A stretch of DNA of 6,141 bases from Peptoniphilus sp034090345 (GCF_034090345.1 NZ_JAXDSS010000108.1:1-6141); one strand, 5' to 3'. Counted from the first letter of the stretch, positions 1 through 6,014 are shown. Made by a program: numbers and translations. The notes: generated from the sequence alone by a model not told the origin.

Positions 1-521
1 TCTTTTTCAACCGGCACTGACTCTCCTGTCAAAGATGATTCATCAATTTTTAAGTTTGCAGAATCTACAAGTCTTAAATCAGCCGGAACTATATCCCCGG
101 TTTCTAAAATAACATAGTCTCCCGGTACTAATTCTATAGAGTCAATTTCAACTCTTTTTCCATCTCTGACAATTTTAGCTTTAGGAGATGACATCTTTTG
201 TAAAGCTTCAATTGCAGCTTCAGCTTTACCCTCCTGATAAAGAGATAGCGCAGTATTTATCAACACGATTGCTATTATTATAGCTGAATCTATTACCTCT
301 CCAACTACTGCCGAAACAACACTTGCAAGCACAAGTATTATAATCATCGGGTCAAGTAACTGAGCTAAAAGCTTTTGAGTAAAAGGCGTCTTTGACTCCT
401 TTTTCAATTCATTTTTCCCATGCTCCTGAAGTTTTTGAACAGCTACCTGTGTAGAAAGCCCTTGGTTAGAGCTATGTAATTCAGCAAAAACTTCTTTAGA
501 AGTCTTGTTGTACCATTGCAT
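1..521 (-). CDS. P-type cation-transporting ATPase, N-terminal part (likely Mn2+/Ca2+ exporter); runs off left edge
   Basis: The first 173 residues of a P2-type (calcium-ATPase-like) membrane pump that couples ATP hydrolysis to cation export. Seen in the translation: an N-terminal cation-ATPase domain (about 4-50, with the GLS..A...L...G.N.L pattern), two membrane helices (about 57-76 and 78-95) and the start of the actuator domain, with PGD at 133-135, GDIVPAD at 142-148 and the dephosphorylation motif TGES at 165-168. The phosphorylation Asp (DKTGT), the nucleotide-binding domain and the ion-binding helices lie outside the window, so ion specificity cannot be read from the protein. The ATG at 521-519 is preceded by an AAGGGGGAA ribosome binding site. 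The gene sits directly behind a yybP-ykoY (Mn2+) riboswitch and terminator. This is the arrangement known for Lactococcus yoaB-type pumps, so manganese export is the best inference; Ca2+ export is the alternative. The family is certain and the substrate is inferred. Confidence 0.93.
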   Translation of the reverse strand, partial: MQWYNKTSKEVFAELHSSNQGLSTQVAVQKLQEHGKNELKKESKTPFTQKLLAQLLDPMIIILVLASVVSAVVGEVIDSAIIIAIVLINTALSLYQEGKAEAAIEALQKMSSPKAKIVRDGKRVEIDSIELVPGDYVILETGDIVPADLRLVDSANLKIDESSLTGESVPVEK

Positions 522-540
522 TTAATTCCCCCTTAAAATA

Positions 541-580
541 CTTTTAAAAAGACCACTGTCTCTGACGAGAAACAGTGGTC
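541..580 (-). terminator. Riboswitch expression-platform terminator upstream of the P-type ATPase
   Basis: On the minus strand a near-perfect hairpin (580-551) begins GACCACTGT and ends ACAGTGGTC, with inner pairs extending it to about 13 bp. It is followed by a run of five T residues (550-546). It lies 20 bases before the ATPase start codon. Its 5' arm overlaps the conserved GACC and P1 strand of the manganese aptamer, so aptamer and terminator are mutually exclusive. This indicates a transcription-attenuation switch that is off at low Mn2+. Confidence 0.92.
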
Positions 581-658
581 TTGCTACCATAGTTATGGCT
601 TACAGCCGGAATAAAAATTCGTAATGGCGACTGTAAGTAATTAGCTACTCCCCATTGT
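572..658 (-). ncRNA. yybP-ykoY manganese riboswitch aptamer
   Basis: Read on the minus strand, this holds the two conserved internal-loop strands of the yybP-ykoY family: GGGGAGTAGC (653-644) near the 5' end and TAGCAAGACC (586-577) near the 3' end. Between them is a long helix formed by CTTACAGTC and GGCTGTAAG, then a short hairpin CCAT-AACT-ATGG just before TAGCAAGACC. The closing helix P1 can form between ACAATGG (658-652) and CCACTGT (578-572) with one mismatch. The class is known to bind Mn2+ and commonly controls Mn/Ca P-type ATPases, as here. The 3' strand of P1 is also the 5' arm of the downstream terminator, so Mn2+ binding should favour P1, prevent termination and switch the ATPase on. 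Confidence 0.93.
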
Positions 659-685
659 ACTGGTAAGTTATTATTTATATTTTTT

Positions 686-691
686 ATTATA
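686..691 (-). promoter_or_regulatory. -10 element of the Mn riboswitch / ATPase promoter
   Basis: A perfect TATAAT on the minus strand, 28 bases upstream of the aptamer's first paired base, which fits a transcript starting around 678-680. No good -35 hexamer is visible at the usual 16-18 base spacing, so the promoter call rests on the -10 box and its position relative to the riboswitch. Confidence 0.5.
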
Positions 692-732
692 CCCTTTTTC
701 ATTATAAATATCTATTTATCTTAATTTATTTT

Positions 733-1902
733 TCACTCTTCATTAATATAAAACCTTAATCTGTCTACTAAAAAATTTATTTGATCCTTAGTATGAGAAC
801 TCATTAAAGTAATTCGCAAAATTGCTTTATTCTTTTCTACAGTTGGAAATCTTATCGCTGGCACATAAATTCCATCCTCATATAGACTTTCAGAAATTCT
901 AATAGCTTTTCCCTCATCACCTATTAAAACTTTTATTATAGGTACTCTGCCATCTACTTCAATTCCTATATCTTTTAACCTTAATTTAATGTATTGCACA
1001 TTTTCTTTAAGCCTAATTAAATTTTCATTTGATTCTGAAATAAAATCCAGAGAAGCTATATTACACGCTATTGCCAAATGGCTCATAGAAGTTGAAAAAA
1101 TATAGCTTCTGGCATGATTTAATATATATTCTCTTACTTTTTTAAAGGTTCCTACAAATCCCCCTTCAACCCCTATAGCTTTACTTAGTGTTGCAATAAG
1201 TATGTCCGGTTTTAATTTTTCTTCAGTTAATTCTATAATTCCTCTACCATTCTCACCAAGAACTCCAAATCCATGAGCATCATCAATTATTGTTATGGCA
1301 TTATATTTATTTCCTAAATTGATTATACCTTTTAAATCTATAATATCTCCATCCATACTAAATACAGAATCAGAAACTATTATTTTGTTAAATTTGTAAT
1401 ATAATTTTAACTTATTTTCTAGGTCCTTTAAATTATTATGTTCATATATAACTATTTTGGACTTCGATAATCTACACCCATCAATTAAAGAAGCATGATT
1501 TTTTTCATCCGAAAATATTATATGTTCTTCTGTAGCAATTGATGAAATCACTCCTACGTTAGCTGTATACCCCGAGTTAAAAACTAAAGCAGATTCATAC
1601 CCGCAAAATTTAGCTAATTTATCTTCAAGTTCCGTATGTAATATACTACTTCCTGTAGTAAGTCTTGAACCTCCTGACCCCATCCCAAATTTTTTAGCTA
1701 AGTTAACTCCCTTATCAAAAATATTTTCATTTTCAATAATCGATAAATAATTACTTGAAGAAAAAAGCAATAACTCCTTACCATTAATTTTTGAAATTGC
1801 AGATTGTGTACTAGAAAAAATATTTTGTCTTCTAATTAAATTTTGACTACTTAAAAATTTCATTTTAGAATCTATGTAATTAAACTTATCATCCAACAAC
1901 AA
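733..1902 (-). CDS. bioF: 8-amino-7-oxononanoate synthase (BioF)
   Basis: Cytosolic PLP-dependent enzyme of the alpha-oxoamine synthase family. It condenses pimeloyl-CoA with L-alanine, releasing CO2 and CoA, to give 8-amino-7-oxononanoate (KAPA), the first biotin-ring precursor. Numbered from the first TTG, it shows SSNYLS (49-54), GSGGSRLTTGSS (75-86), NSGYTAN (109-115), the cofactor-stacking His136 in EKNHASLIDG, D207-DAHGFGVLG with the pyridine-contacting Asp207 and His210, and the Schiff-base Lys241 in TLSKAIG. The length (389 aa) is normal and nothing is missing. Other family members, such as glycine C-acetyltransferase, look similar; the overlap with bioW argues for KAPA synthase. The start is ambiguous: three consecutive TTG codons (1902, 1899, 1896) follow AGAAGG (1911-1906), and the second or third has the better spacing. 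No in-frame ATG lies nearby. The 5' end overlaps bioW by up to 14 bases, indicating translational coupling. Confidence 0.95.
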   Translation of the reverse strand: MLLDDKFNYIDSKMKFLSSQNLIRRQNIFSSTQSAISKINGKELLLFSSSNYLSIIENENIFDKGVNLAKKFGMGSGGSRLTTGSSILHTELEDKLAKFCGYESALVFNSGYTANVGVISSIATEEHIIFSDEKNHASLIDGCRLSKSKIVIYEHNNLKDLENKLKLYYKFNKIIVSDSVFSMDGDIIDLKGIINLGNKYNAITIIDDAHGFGVLGENGRGIIELTEEKLKPDILIATLSKAIGVEGGFVGTFKKVREYILNHARSYIFSTSMSHLAIACNIASLDFISESNENLIRLKENVQYIKLRLKDIGIEVDGRVPIIKVLIGDEGKAIRISESLYEDGIYVPAIRFPTVEKNKAILRITLMSSHTKDQINFLVDRLRFYINEE

Positions 1903-2608
1903 GCACCTTCTTATTTCTTAAAAATTCTAGCGTCTCTTTTAAATCTGCTTTATTTTTATCATATAAAAAAATTCTAGCGCCATTTTGCGACCCAATTTCT
2001 TTTAATTTACTAACTCTTATATATCCATGTTTTTTAGTCGCTACATATCCTATCGTATAATTTGGATCATCCGAAATACATAACTCACCTACTATCCCCG
2101 GTGTATTTACAACCTTAGTTGCTAATACAAGAGCTTCATTAAAATGTATTTTATATTCTTTAAAATTTTTTATTTTTTTATAATCCATATATGTTACTCT
2201 AACTCCGCTTTTCAAATCCGGCTCCAATCTCTCTAATGAATTTACCTCTAAGATTATTGCACCTCTCATATTAGAAGTATTCTTTAATAAATTTAATATG
2301 TAATCTGCATTTTTTATATTTTGACTTTCTAAAAATGACTTTATAAATACAAACCCTTCCATAACAGATTTAACCTTGATTTCACTAACGTTTAAAGCAT
2401 TTAGCTCTAGTATTTCATTCTCATCAATTTCTTCTATTTTTATATTTATAAAATCCGGCTTACCCTTTTCATGACTCATTGCCCTATTCTTCAAATATGT
2501 TATTACTTCCCCTAGTATCTTTTCTTCAACCATTCTTTCTGCTCCTGATATATGGACTTTCTTTCCATTGATATTCTTAGAAGCTCTCATTTTAACACTG
2601 TAAATCAT
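1889..2608 (-). CDS. bioW: 6-carboxyhexanoate--CoA ligase (pimeloyl-CoA synthetase, BioW)
   Basis: Activates free pimelate (heptanedioate) with ATP and CoA to pimeloyl-CoA, the substrate for BioF; cytosolic. BioW family signatures run in order: YSVKMRAS (3-10), the HISGAER motif (19-25), SHEKGKPDF (45-53), MRGAIILE (114-121), GVRVTYMD (135-142), EALVLATKV (158-166), the highly characteristic ELCISDDPNYTIGYVA (175-190) and GARIFLYD near the C-terminus. At 239 aa it is a little shorter than the Bacillus subtilis enzyme; it is trimmed mainly at the two ends and the core motifs are intact. The ATG at 2608-2606 has an excellent GAAGGAG (2620-2614) ribosome binding site that lies inside the end of the preceding gene. 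It starts one base after that gene's stop and its own stop overlaps bioF, so the three are one transcript. BioW organisms make pimeloyl-CoA from free pimelate, not by the BioC/BioH route. Confidence 0.95.
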   Translation of the reverse strand: MIYSVKMRASKNINGKKVHISGAERMVEEKILGEVITYLKNRAMSHEKGKPDFINIKIEEIDENEILELNALNVSEIKVKSVMEGFVFIKSFLESQNIKNADYILNLLKNTSNMRGAIILEVNSLERLEPDLKSGVRVTYMDYKKIKNFKEYKIHFNEALVLATKVVNTPGIVGELCISDDPNYTIGYVATKKHGYIRVSKLKEIGSQNGARIFLYDKNKADLKETLEFLRNKKVLVVG

Positions 2609-2609
2609 T

Positions 2610-3104
2610 TTAACTCCTTCTACAAACTATAAAATCACTATACACACTATTTTCCACTGCTCTATAAAATCCATTAAAAAAAACTCTACACATTATCACA
2701 GTAAATATCATCCCTGGTATTGTAGGTATTAATAAAGTATACAAACTTAATTTAAAAATTAAACTAAGTGCCAATCTTGCTATAAAAGTTGAAATTGGTC
2801 CTACTATAAAAAATCCTATGTTTCTATTTTTAAAAATATAAACACCTATACCAACACATACTCTAAAAACCATTGAAACTATTATTCCATAAACTGTCAT
2901 AAATCCAAGTACAAAAGAAATTATGCTTGATATAATGCCTGCTATAAAATAATTCCTAAACCCAAATATGTACGCTATTATAATTGCAATAGGAGCAGAC
3001 ATTTGAAACTCTCCCCCTAAAAATGGATTCGGCAATTTGAAAAATGCACTCATAGTTATCAACACAGATAAAATAGCAATAAAAGATAGTTTTCTAGCTT
3101 TCAT
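2610..3104 (-). CDS. Small integral membrane protein in bioX position; candidate pimelate/biotin-precursor uptake protein (ECF S-component-like)
   Basis: A 164-residue, highly hydrophobic protein with about six predicted membrane helices (roughly 6-22, 36-50, 52-70, 72-91, 97-117, 121-146), short loops and a basic N-terminus (MKARK). Size and topology resemble substrate-binding S-components of ECF vitamin transporters. It lacks the Pro/Gly-rich features I would expect of BioY, so I do not call it BioY. It is first in an operon with bioW and bioF, the same order as bioXWF in Lysinibacillus sphaericus, whose BioX is of uncertain role. By position it may import pimelate or a related precursor; this is inference. 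The start was chosen at ATG 3104-3102 because a strong GAAGGGG (3117-3111) lies 6 bases upstream. The upstream in-frame ATG at 3149 has no ribosome binding site and falls inside the candidate BirA operator. The C-terminal tail (about 152-164) is polar and soluble. Confidence 0.75.
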   Translation of the reverse strand: MKARKLSFIAILSVLITMSAFFKLPNPFLGGEFQMSAPIAIIIAYIFGFRNYFIAGIISSIISFVLGFMTVYGIIVSMVFRVCVGIGVYIFKNRNIGFFIVGPISTFIARLALSLIFKLSLYTLLIPTIPGMIFTVIMCRVFFNGFYRAVENSVYSDFIVCRRS

Positions 3105-3142
3105 TTTTCGCCCCTTCAAAAGATTAACATTTTTAAGCAAAT

Positions 3143-3174
3143 TTGTCATCTATTTTACGCTCTAAAGTTTACAA
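3143..3174 (-). promoter_or_regulatory. Candidate BirA (biotin repressor) operator overlapping the bio operon promoter
   Basis: On the minus strand, TTGTAAAC (3174-3167) and GATGACAA (3150-3143) form an imperfect inverted repeat separated by 16 bases. The left half is identical to the first eight bases of the E. coli bio operator half-site (TTGTAAACC); the right half matches its complement GTTTACAA at 6 of 8 positions. The arrangement (9-mer half-sites with a 14-base gap) fits known Firmicute BirA sites. It lies 38 bases before the chosen start of the first bio gene, and a TAAAAT (3157-3152) that could be the -10 box lies inside the spacer, so repressor binding would block polymerase. No convincing -35 is visible. 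Confidence 0.55.
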
Positions 3175-3181
3175 TCTACAT

Positions 3182-3209
3182 AAAAAAATAAGCTCAACTG
3201 AGCTTATTT
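3182..3209 (-). terminator. Intrinsic terminator of serS
   Basis: On the minus strand, AAATAAGCTC pairs with GAGCTTATTT around a four-base loop (10 bp stem, 3209-3186), merging into a run of seven T residues (3188-3182). It begins 7 bases after the serS stop codon and separates serS from the bio operon's own promoter region. Confidence 0.9.
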
Positions 3210-3215
3210 AAATTC

Positions 3216-4502
3216 TTATTTTACAGGAGCTATTCTATCTTTTCCACCCATGTACATTCTAAGTGGTTCCGGAATTTTAACTGAACCATCTTCTTGTAGC
3301 ATATTTTCTAAGAAAGCTATTAACATTCTTGGAGGTGCAACTACAGTGTTGTTAAGTGTATGAGCTAGATAAGTTCCATCTTCTCCTCTTAATTTAATCC
3401 CAAGACGTCTTGCTTGAGCATCTCCCAAATTTGAACAAGAACCTACTTCAAAATATTTCTTTTGTCTAGGAGACCAAGCTTCAACATCCACAGATTTAAC
3501 CTTCAAATCTGCTAAATCTCCACTGCAACATTCCAAAGTTCTAACCGGAATTTCAAGGCTTCTGAAGAAATCTACTGTATTTTTCCAAAGTTCATTATAG
3601 AAATCCATGGAATCTTCAGGTTTACAGATTATTACCATTTCTTGCTTTTCAAATTGGTGAATTCTATATACTCCACGCTCTTCAATTCCATGCGCTCCAA
3701 CTTCTTTTCTAAAGCAAGGTGAATAAGATGTCATTCTCAAAGGCATTTTTTCTTCATCAGTGATTGTGTTTATAAATTTACCAATCATAGAGTGTTCTGA
3801 AGTTCCTATTAAGTATAAGTCTTCCCCTTCTATCTTATACATCATATTTTTCATTTCAGAAAAACTCATAACACCTGTTACGACTTCTGACCTTATCATA
3901 AATGGCGGAATATAATATGTATATCCTCTATCAATCATAAAATCTCTTGCATAAGAAAGAATTGAAGAATGAAGTCTTGCGATGTCTCCTCTTAAATAAT
4001 AGAACCCTGCACCTGAAGTGTCTCTCGCAGCATCCAAATCTATTCCATCAAAGCTTTCCATTATTTCAACATGGTATGGAACTTCATACTCAGGAACTAC
4101 CGGTTCTCCAAATCTTTCAACTTCAACATTTTCTGAATCGTCTTTTCCAACAGGAACACTTTCATCAATGATTTGAGGAATTACGAGCATTCTCTCTCTA
4201 AGTTCTGCTTCATATTTTTTAGTATCTTCTTCAATTTGAACAAGTGCATCATTTATTTCTTTAACTTTAGCTTTTGTAGCCTCTGCTTCTTCAATTTTCT
4301 TTTGAGCCATCAATGCTCCAATTTCCTTTGAAGTCTTATTTCTTTGAGCTCTTAAATCATCTCCTTTAATTTTTTCTTGGCGAAGCTTTTCATCAATTTC
4401 TATTGCTTCATCTACAAGCACTAACTTTTCATCTTGAAACTTCTTTTTGATATTTTCTTTTACCAATTCAGGATTTTCTCTTAAAAATTTAATATCTAAC
4501 AT
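3216..4502 (-). CDS. serS: Serine--tRNA ligase (SerRS)
   Basis: Class II aminoacyl-tRNA synthetase that charges tRNA-Ser with serine in the cytosol. The 428-residue length is normal. An N-terminal tRNA-binding helical hairpin (about 28-105) is rich in Lys/Glu coiled-coil sequence. The catalytic domain follows, with GTSEHS in the serine site region, motif 2 starting at SPCFRKE (C263, R265) through IHQFEKQEM, then LECCSGDL and DVEAWSPRQKKYFEVGSCSN. Motif 3 is HTLNNTVVAPPRM (381-393) with the invariant Arg at 392, followed by IPEPLRMYMGG. The motif 3 region departs from the usual bacterial NGSGLAVGR form. The ATG at 4502 has an AAAGGTGAG ribosome binding site. It is a single-gene transcription unit with its own T-box leader and terminator. 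Confidence 0.98.
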   Translation of the reverse strand: MLDIKFLRENPELVKENIKKKFQDEKLVLVDEAIEIDEKLRQEKIKGDDLRAQRNKTSKEIGALMAQKKIEEAEATKAKVKEINDALVQIEEDTKKYEAELRERMLVIPQIIDESVPVGKDDSENVEVERFGEPVVPEYEVPYHVEIMESFDGIDLDAARDTSGAGFYYLRGDIARLHSSILSYARDFMIDRGYTYYIPPFMIRSEVVTGVMSFSEMKNMMYKIEGEDLYLIGTSEHSMIGKFINTITDEEKMPLRMTSYSPCFRKEVGAHGIEERGVYRIHQFEKQEMVIICKPEDSMDFYNELWKNTVDFFRSLEIPVRTLECCSGDLADLKVKSVDVEAWSPRQKKYFEVGSCSNLGDAQARRLGIKLRGEDGTYLAHTLNNTVVAPPRMLIAFLENMLQEDGSVKIPEPLRMYMGGKDRIAPVK

Positions 4503-4524
4503 TTTCTCACCTTTCTTACAAAAT

Positions 4525-4560
4525 AAAAAAGCCTCCTCAATCCCAAAGGGACGAGAAGAC
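4525..4560 (-). terminator. T-box regulated terminator of serS
   Basis: On the minus strand, GTCTTCTCGTCCC (4560-4548) pairs along its whole length with GGGATTGAGGAGGC (4544-4531), with one bulged T and a three-base loop, followed by six T residues (4530-4525). The preceding T-box strand competes for the 5' side, giving the read-through state when uncharged tRNA-Ser is bound. Confidence 0.93.
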
Positions 4561-4708
4561 CCGCGTTGCCACCCTAATTAGCCTACAAATAGACTCTCTT
4601 TAAAACAATGGACTCAAAGGCGGATTCAATTGCCCTCGTTACTTACTCACACCAACCGTAAACTCTCTAAAAACTCGGCACAACTTACTATTCCTCATCA
4701 GCATCCTA
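4525..4708 (-). ncRNA. T-box riboswitch (tRNA-Ser sensing) of serS
   Basis: Minus-strand leader with all hallmark parts. The stem I 5' side has GATGAGGAATAGTAAG, followed by distal AGAGAG and GGTTGGTGTGAG loop elements. The 3' side of the specifier loop has GAA followed by TCC (4624-4622), a serine codon, opposite the AGTA that forms the loop-E-like turn. The T-box sequence AGGGTGGCAACGCGG (4575-4561) pairs with the uncharged tRNA acceptor end. The terminator hairpin follows directly. Uncharged tRNA-Ser (GGA anticodon) should stabilise the antiterminator and allow serS transcription; charged tRNA leaves the terminator formed. Confidence 0.96.
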
Positions 4709-4722
4709 TAAAAATTACATCA

Positions 4723-4751
4723 ATTATATCATTTTATAAAATTCTTTTCAA
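4723..4751 (-). promoter_or_regulatory. serS promoter
   Basis: On the minus strand, TTGAAA (4751-4746), a spacer of exactly 17 bases, and TATAAT (4728-4723). This is a near-consensus housekeeping sigma promoter. Transcription would begin around 4716, just before stem I of the T-box leader. Confidence 0.85.
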
Positions 4752-4802
4752 ATACTAAGAATTATTTTTTATAATAGTAATTAAATTTCTTAAGATTATA
4801 AT
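4747..4802 (+). promoter_or_regulatory. Candidate promoter(s) for the yibE/F-family gene
   Basis: Plus-strand TTCAAA (4747-4752), 17 bases, then TATAAT (4770-4775). The -35 box overlaps the serS -35 on the other strand almost base for base, so the two genes would fire divergently from one spot. A second TATAAT (4797-4802) without a clear -35 is an alternative. The region is so AT-rich that chance matches are likely. Confidence 0.35.
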
Positions 4803-4859
4803 TATGCTAGAGGGTTTTATTAAATTTTTACAAGTGTTAAAATATTTTTGGAGGATTTT

Positions 4860-5975
4860 ATGAAAAATAAATTATTAATACTTATATTTGTTTTAGTCTT
4901 TATATTTCCCATCAAATCTCTTGCAACTTCTACAATTGGTTTAAAAAATGATCAAGATGAATATATGCACTATGAAAAAGCAATTGTAACTAAAACTTCT
5001 GAATTCAGTAAAGTTGATAGCTTTGGAAATAAAGAACAGACAGTTAAAATTAAATTTCTGACCGGCGAAAACAAGGATAAGACAATTGAAGTGACAAATT
5101 CTATTTCCACTCAATTGAATAATAACTTTGATTTAAAAATAGGAGATAAAGTTTTAATTCTTGAAAATAAAGATGCCTACGGTAAAACAATATATAGCAT
5201 ATCAGACCACTTACGTACAGATTATCTATATATTTTGGCTGCAACTTTTATACTTTTACTTTTATTGATAGGCAGAAAAATGGGTGTCCTTTCAATAGTA
5301 TCCTTACTTTTTACTCTTGGAATTATAATTTTCGGAGCAATTCCTATGATTATAAAAGGACATAGCCCAGTTACAATGGCTGTTTTGAGTTCAATTTTAA
5401 TTTCAATTTTCACAATATTGATAGTTGCAGGCTTTAGCAAAAAAAGCTTATGTGCAATACTTGGCACTTGTCTTGGAACTATCTTAGCAGCACTTATAGC
5501 TTATTTTGTCGGAAATAAATTACATCTCACCGGTCTTTCAATGGACGAATCACAAATGTTATTATATCTTCCAAACAATCTAACCTTGGACCCAAAAGAA
5601 TTACTCTTTGCCGGAATAATTTGGGGCTCTCTCGGAGCTGTGATGGACGTTGGAATGAGTATATCTTCGGCGATATATGAAGTATCAATAACTAATAAAA
5701 ACTTATCATTTAAAGAACTTTTGAATTCAGGAATGAATGTGGGAAAAGACATTATGTCCACCATGAGTAATACTTTGATTTTAGCCTACCTTGGAAGTGC
5801 TCTTCCCCTAATATTGTTGATGATGATATTTAATCAAAGTAATTATAAAATCATAAATCTAGATGTGATTGCAACGGAAATAGTTCGCTCACTCTCCGGT
5901 AGCATTGGATTGTTATTTACAATTCCATTAACTTCACTCTTAGCAAGCTATTTTATGCAACAGAATAAAAAATAA
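4860..5975 (+). CDS. YibE/F family membrane protein
   Basis: A 371-residue protein with an N-terminal signal peptide (hydrophobic 5-18, likely cleavage after about SLA22). It then has an extracytoplasmic domain of about 100 residues (23-120) that looks beta-rich and ends GDKVLILENKD. About seven to eight membrane helices follow, starting near 122. The family signature is clear: GSLGAVMDVGMSIS (256-269), followed by SGMNVGKDIMSTMSNT (290-305) and a glycine/serine-rich final helix pair. The biochemical role of YibE/F proteins is not established; a transport or membrane-homeostasis role is a guess. The start was chosen at ATG 4860 with GGAGGA (4850-4855) five bases upstream; an in-frame TTG at 4848 overlaps that ribosome binding site and is unlikely. 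It stands alone, with its own terminator after it. Confidence 0.9.
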   Translation: MKNKLLILIFVLVFIFPIKSLATSTIGLKNDQDEYMHYEKAIVTKTSEFSKVDSFGNKEQTVKIKFLTGENKDKTIEVTNSISTQLNNNFDLKIGDKVLILENKDAYGKTIYSISDHLRTDYLYILAATFILLLLLIGRKMGVLSIVSLLFTLGIIIFGAIPMIIKGHSPVTMAVLSSILISIFTILIVAGFSKKSLCAILGTCLGTILAALIAYFVGNKLHLTGLSMDESQMLLYLPNNLTLDPKELLFAGIIWGSLGAVMDVGMSISSAIYEVSITNKNLSFKELLNSGMNVGKDIMSTMSNTLILAYLGSALPLILLMMIFNQSNYKIINLDVIATEIVRSLSGSIGLLFTIPLTSLLASYFMQQNKK

Positions 5976-5982
5976 AGCTATT

Positions 5983-6014
5983 AAAAAGCAACCGTATGAT
6001 CGGTTGCTAATTTT
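5983..6014. terminator. Bidirectional intrinsic terminator between yibE/F and the right-edge sequence
   Basis: AGCAACCG (5987-5994) and CGGTTGCT (6001-6008) form an 8 bp stem with a six-base loop. On the plus strand, AATTTT follows it, 11 bases after the yibE/F stop. On the minus strand a cleaner run of five T residues (5987-5983) follows, which suggests it also serves a convergent transcript arriving from the right. Confidence 0.8.

Noticed and set aside
704..719. AT-only inverted repeat ATAAATA-TC-TATTTAT after bioF, as a terminator
   Set aside because: It has no GC pairs, a two-base loop and no T-run after it on the minus strand; expected by chance in such AT-rich DNA.
2610..3104. Calling the membrane protein BioY
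   Set aside because: It has the size and position but not the BioY sequence features I know (Pro/Gly-rich first loop and the conserved GxP-type blocks), so a biotin transporter name would be unsupported.
3105..3149. A 15-residue N-terminal extension of the bioX-position protein starting at ATG 3149
   Set aside because: No ribosome binding site is present before it and it overlaps the candidate BirA operator, while ATG 3104 has a strong GAAGGGG at good spacing.
3947..4171. Plus-strand open frame of 74 codons inside serS
   Set aside because: It is entirely antisense to the well-conserved serS, has no ribosome binding site, and its Leu/Gln/His-rich composition mirrors the serS codons on the other strand.
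4848..4859. TTG start four codons upstream for the yibE/F gene
   Set aside because: The TTG overlaps the GGAGGA that serves ATG 4860, so it cannot use that ribosome binding site.
5222..5764. Two minus-strand open frames (81 and 87 codons) inside the yibE/F gene
   Set aside because: They lie opposite clear membrane-helix coding sequence with family signatures; no plausible start signals or recognisable products.
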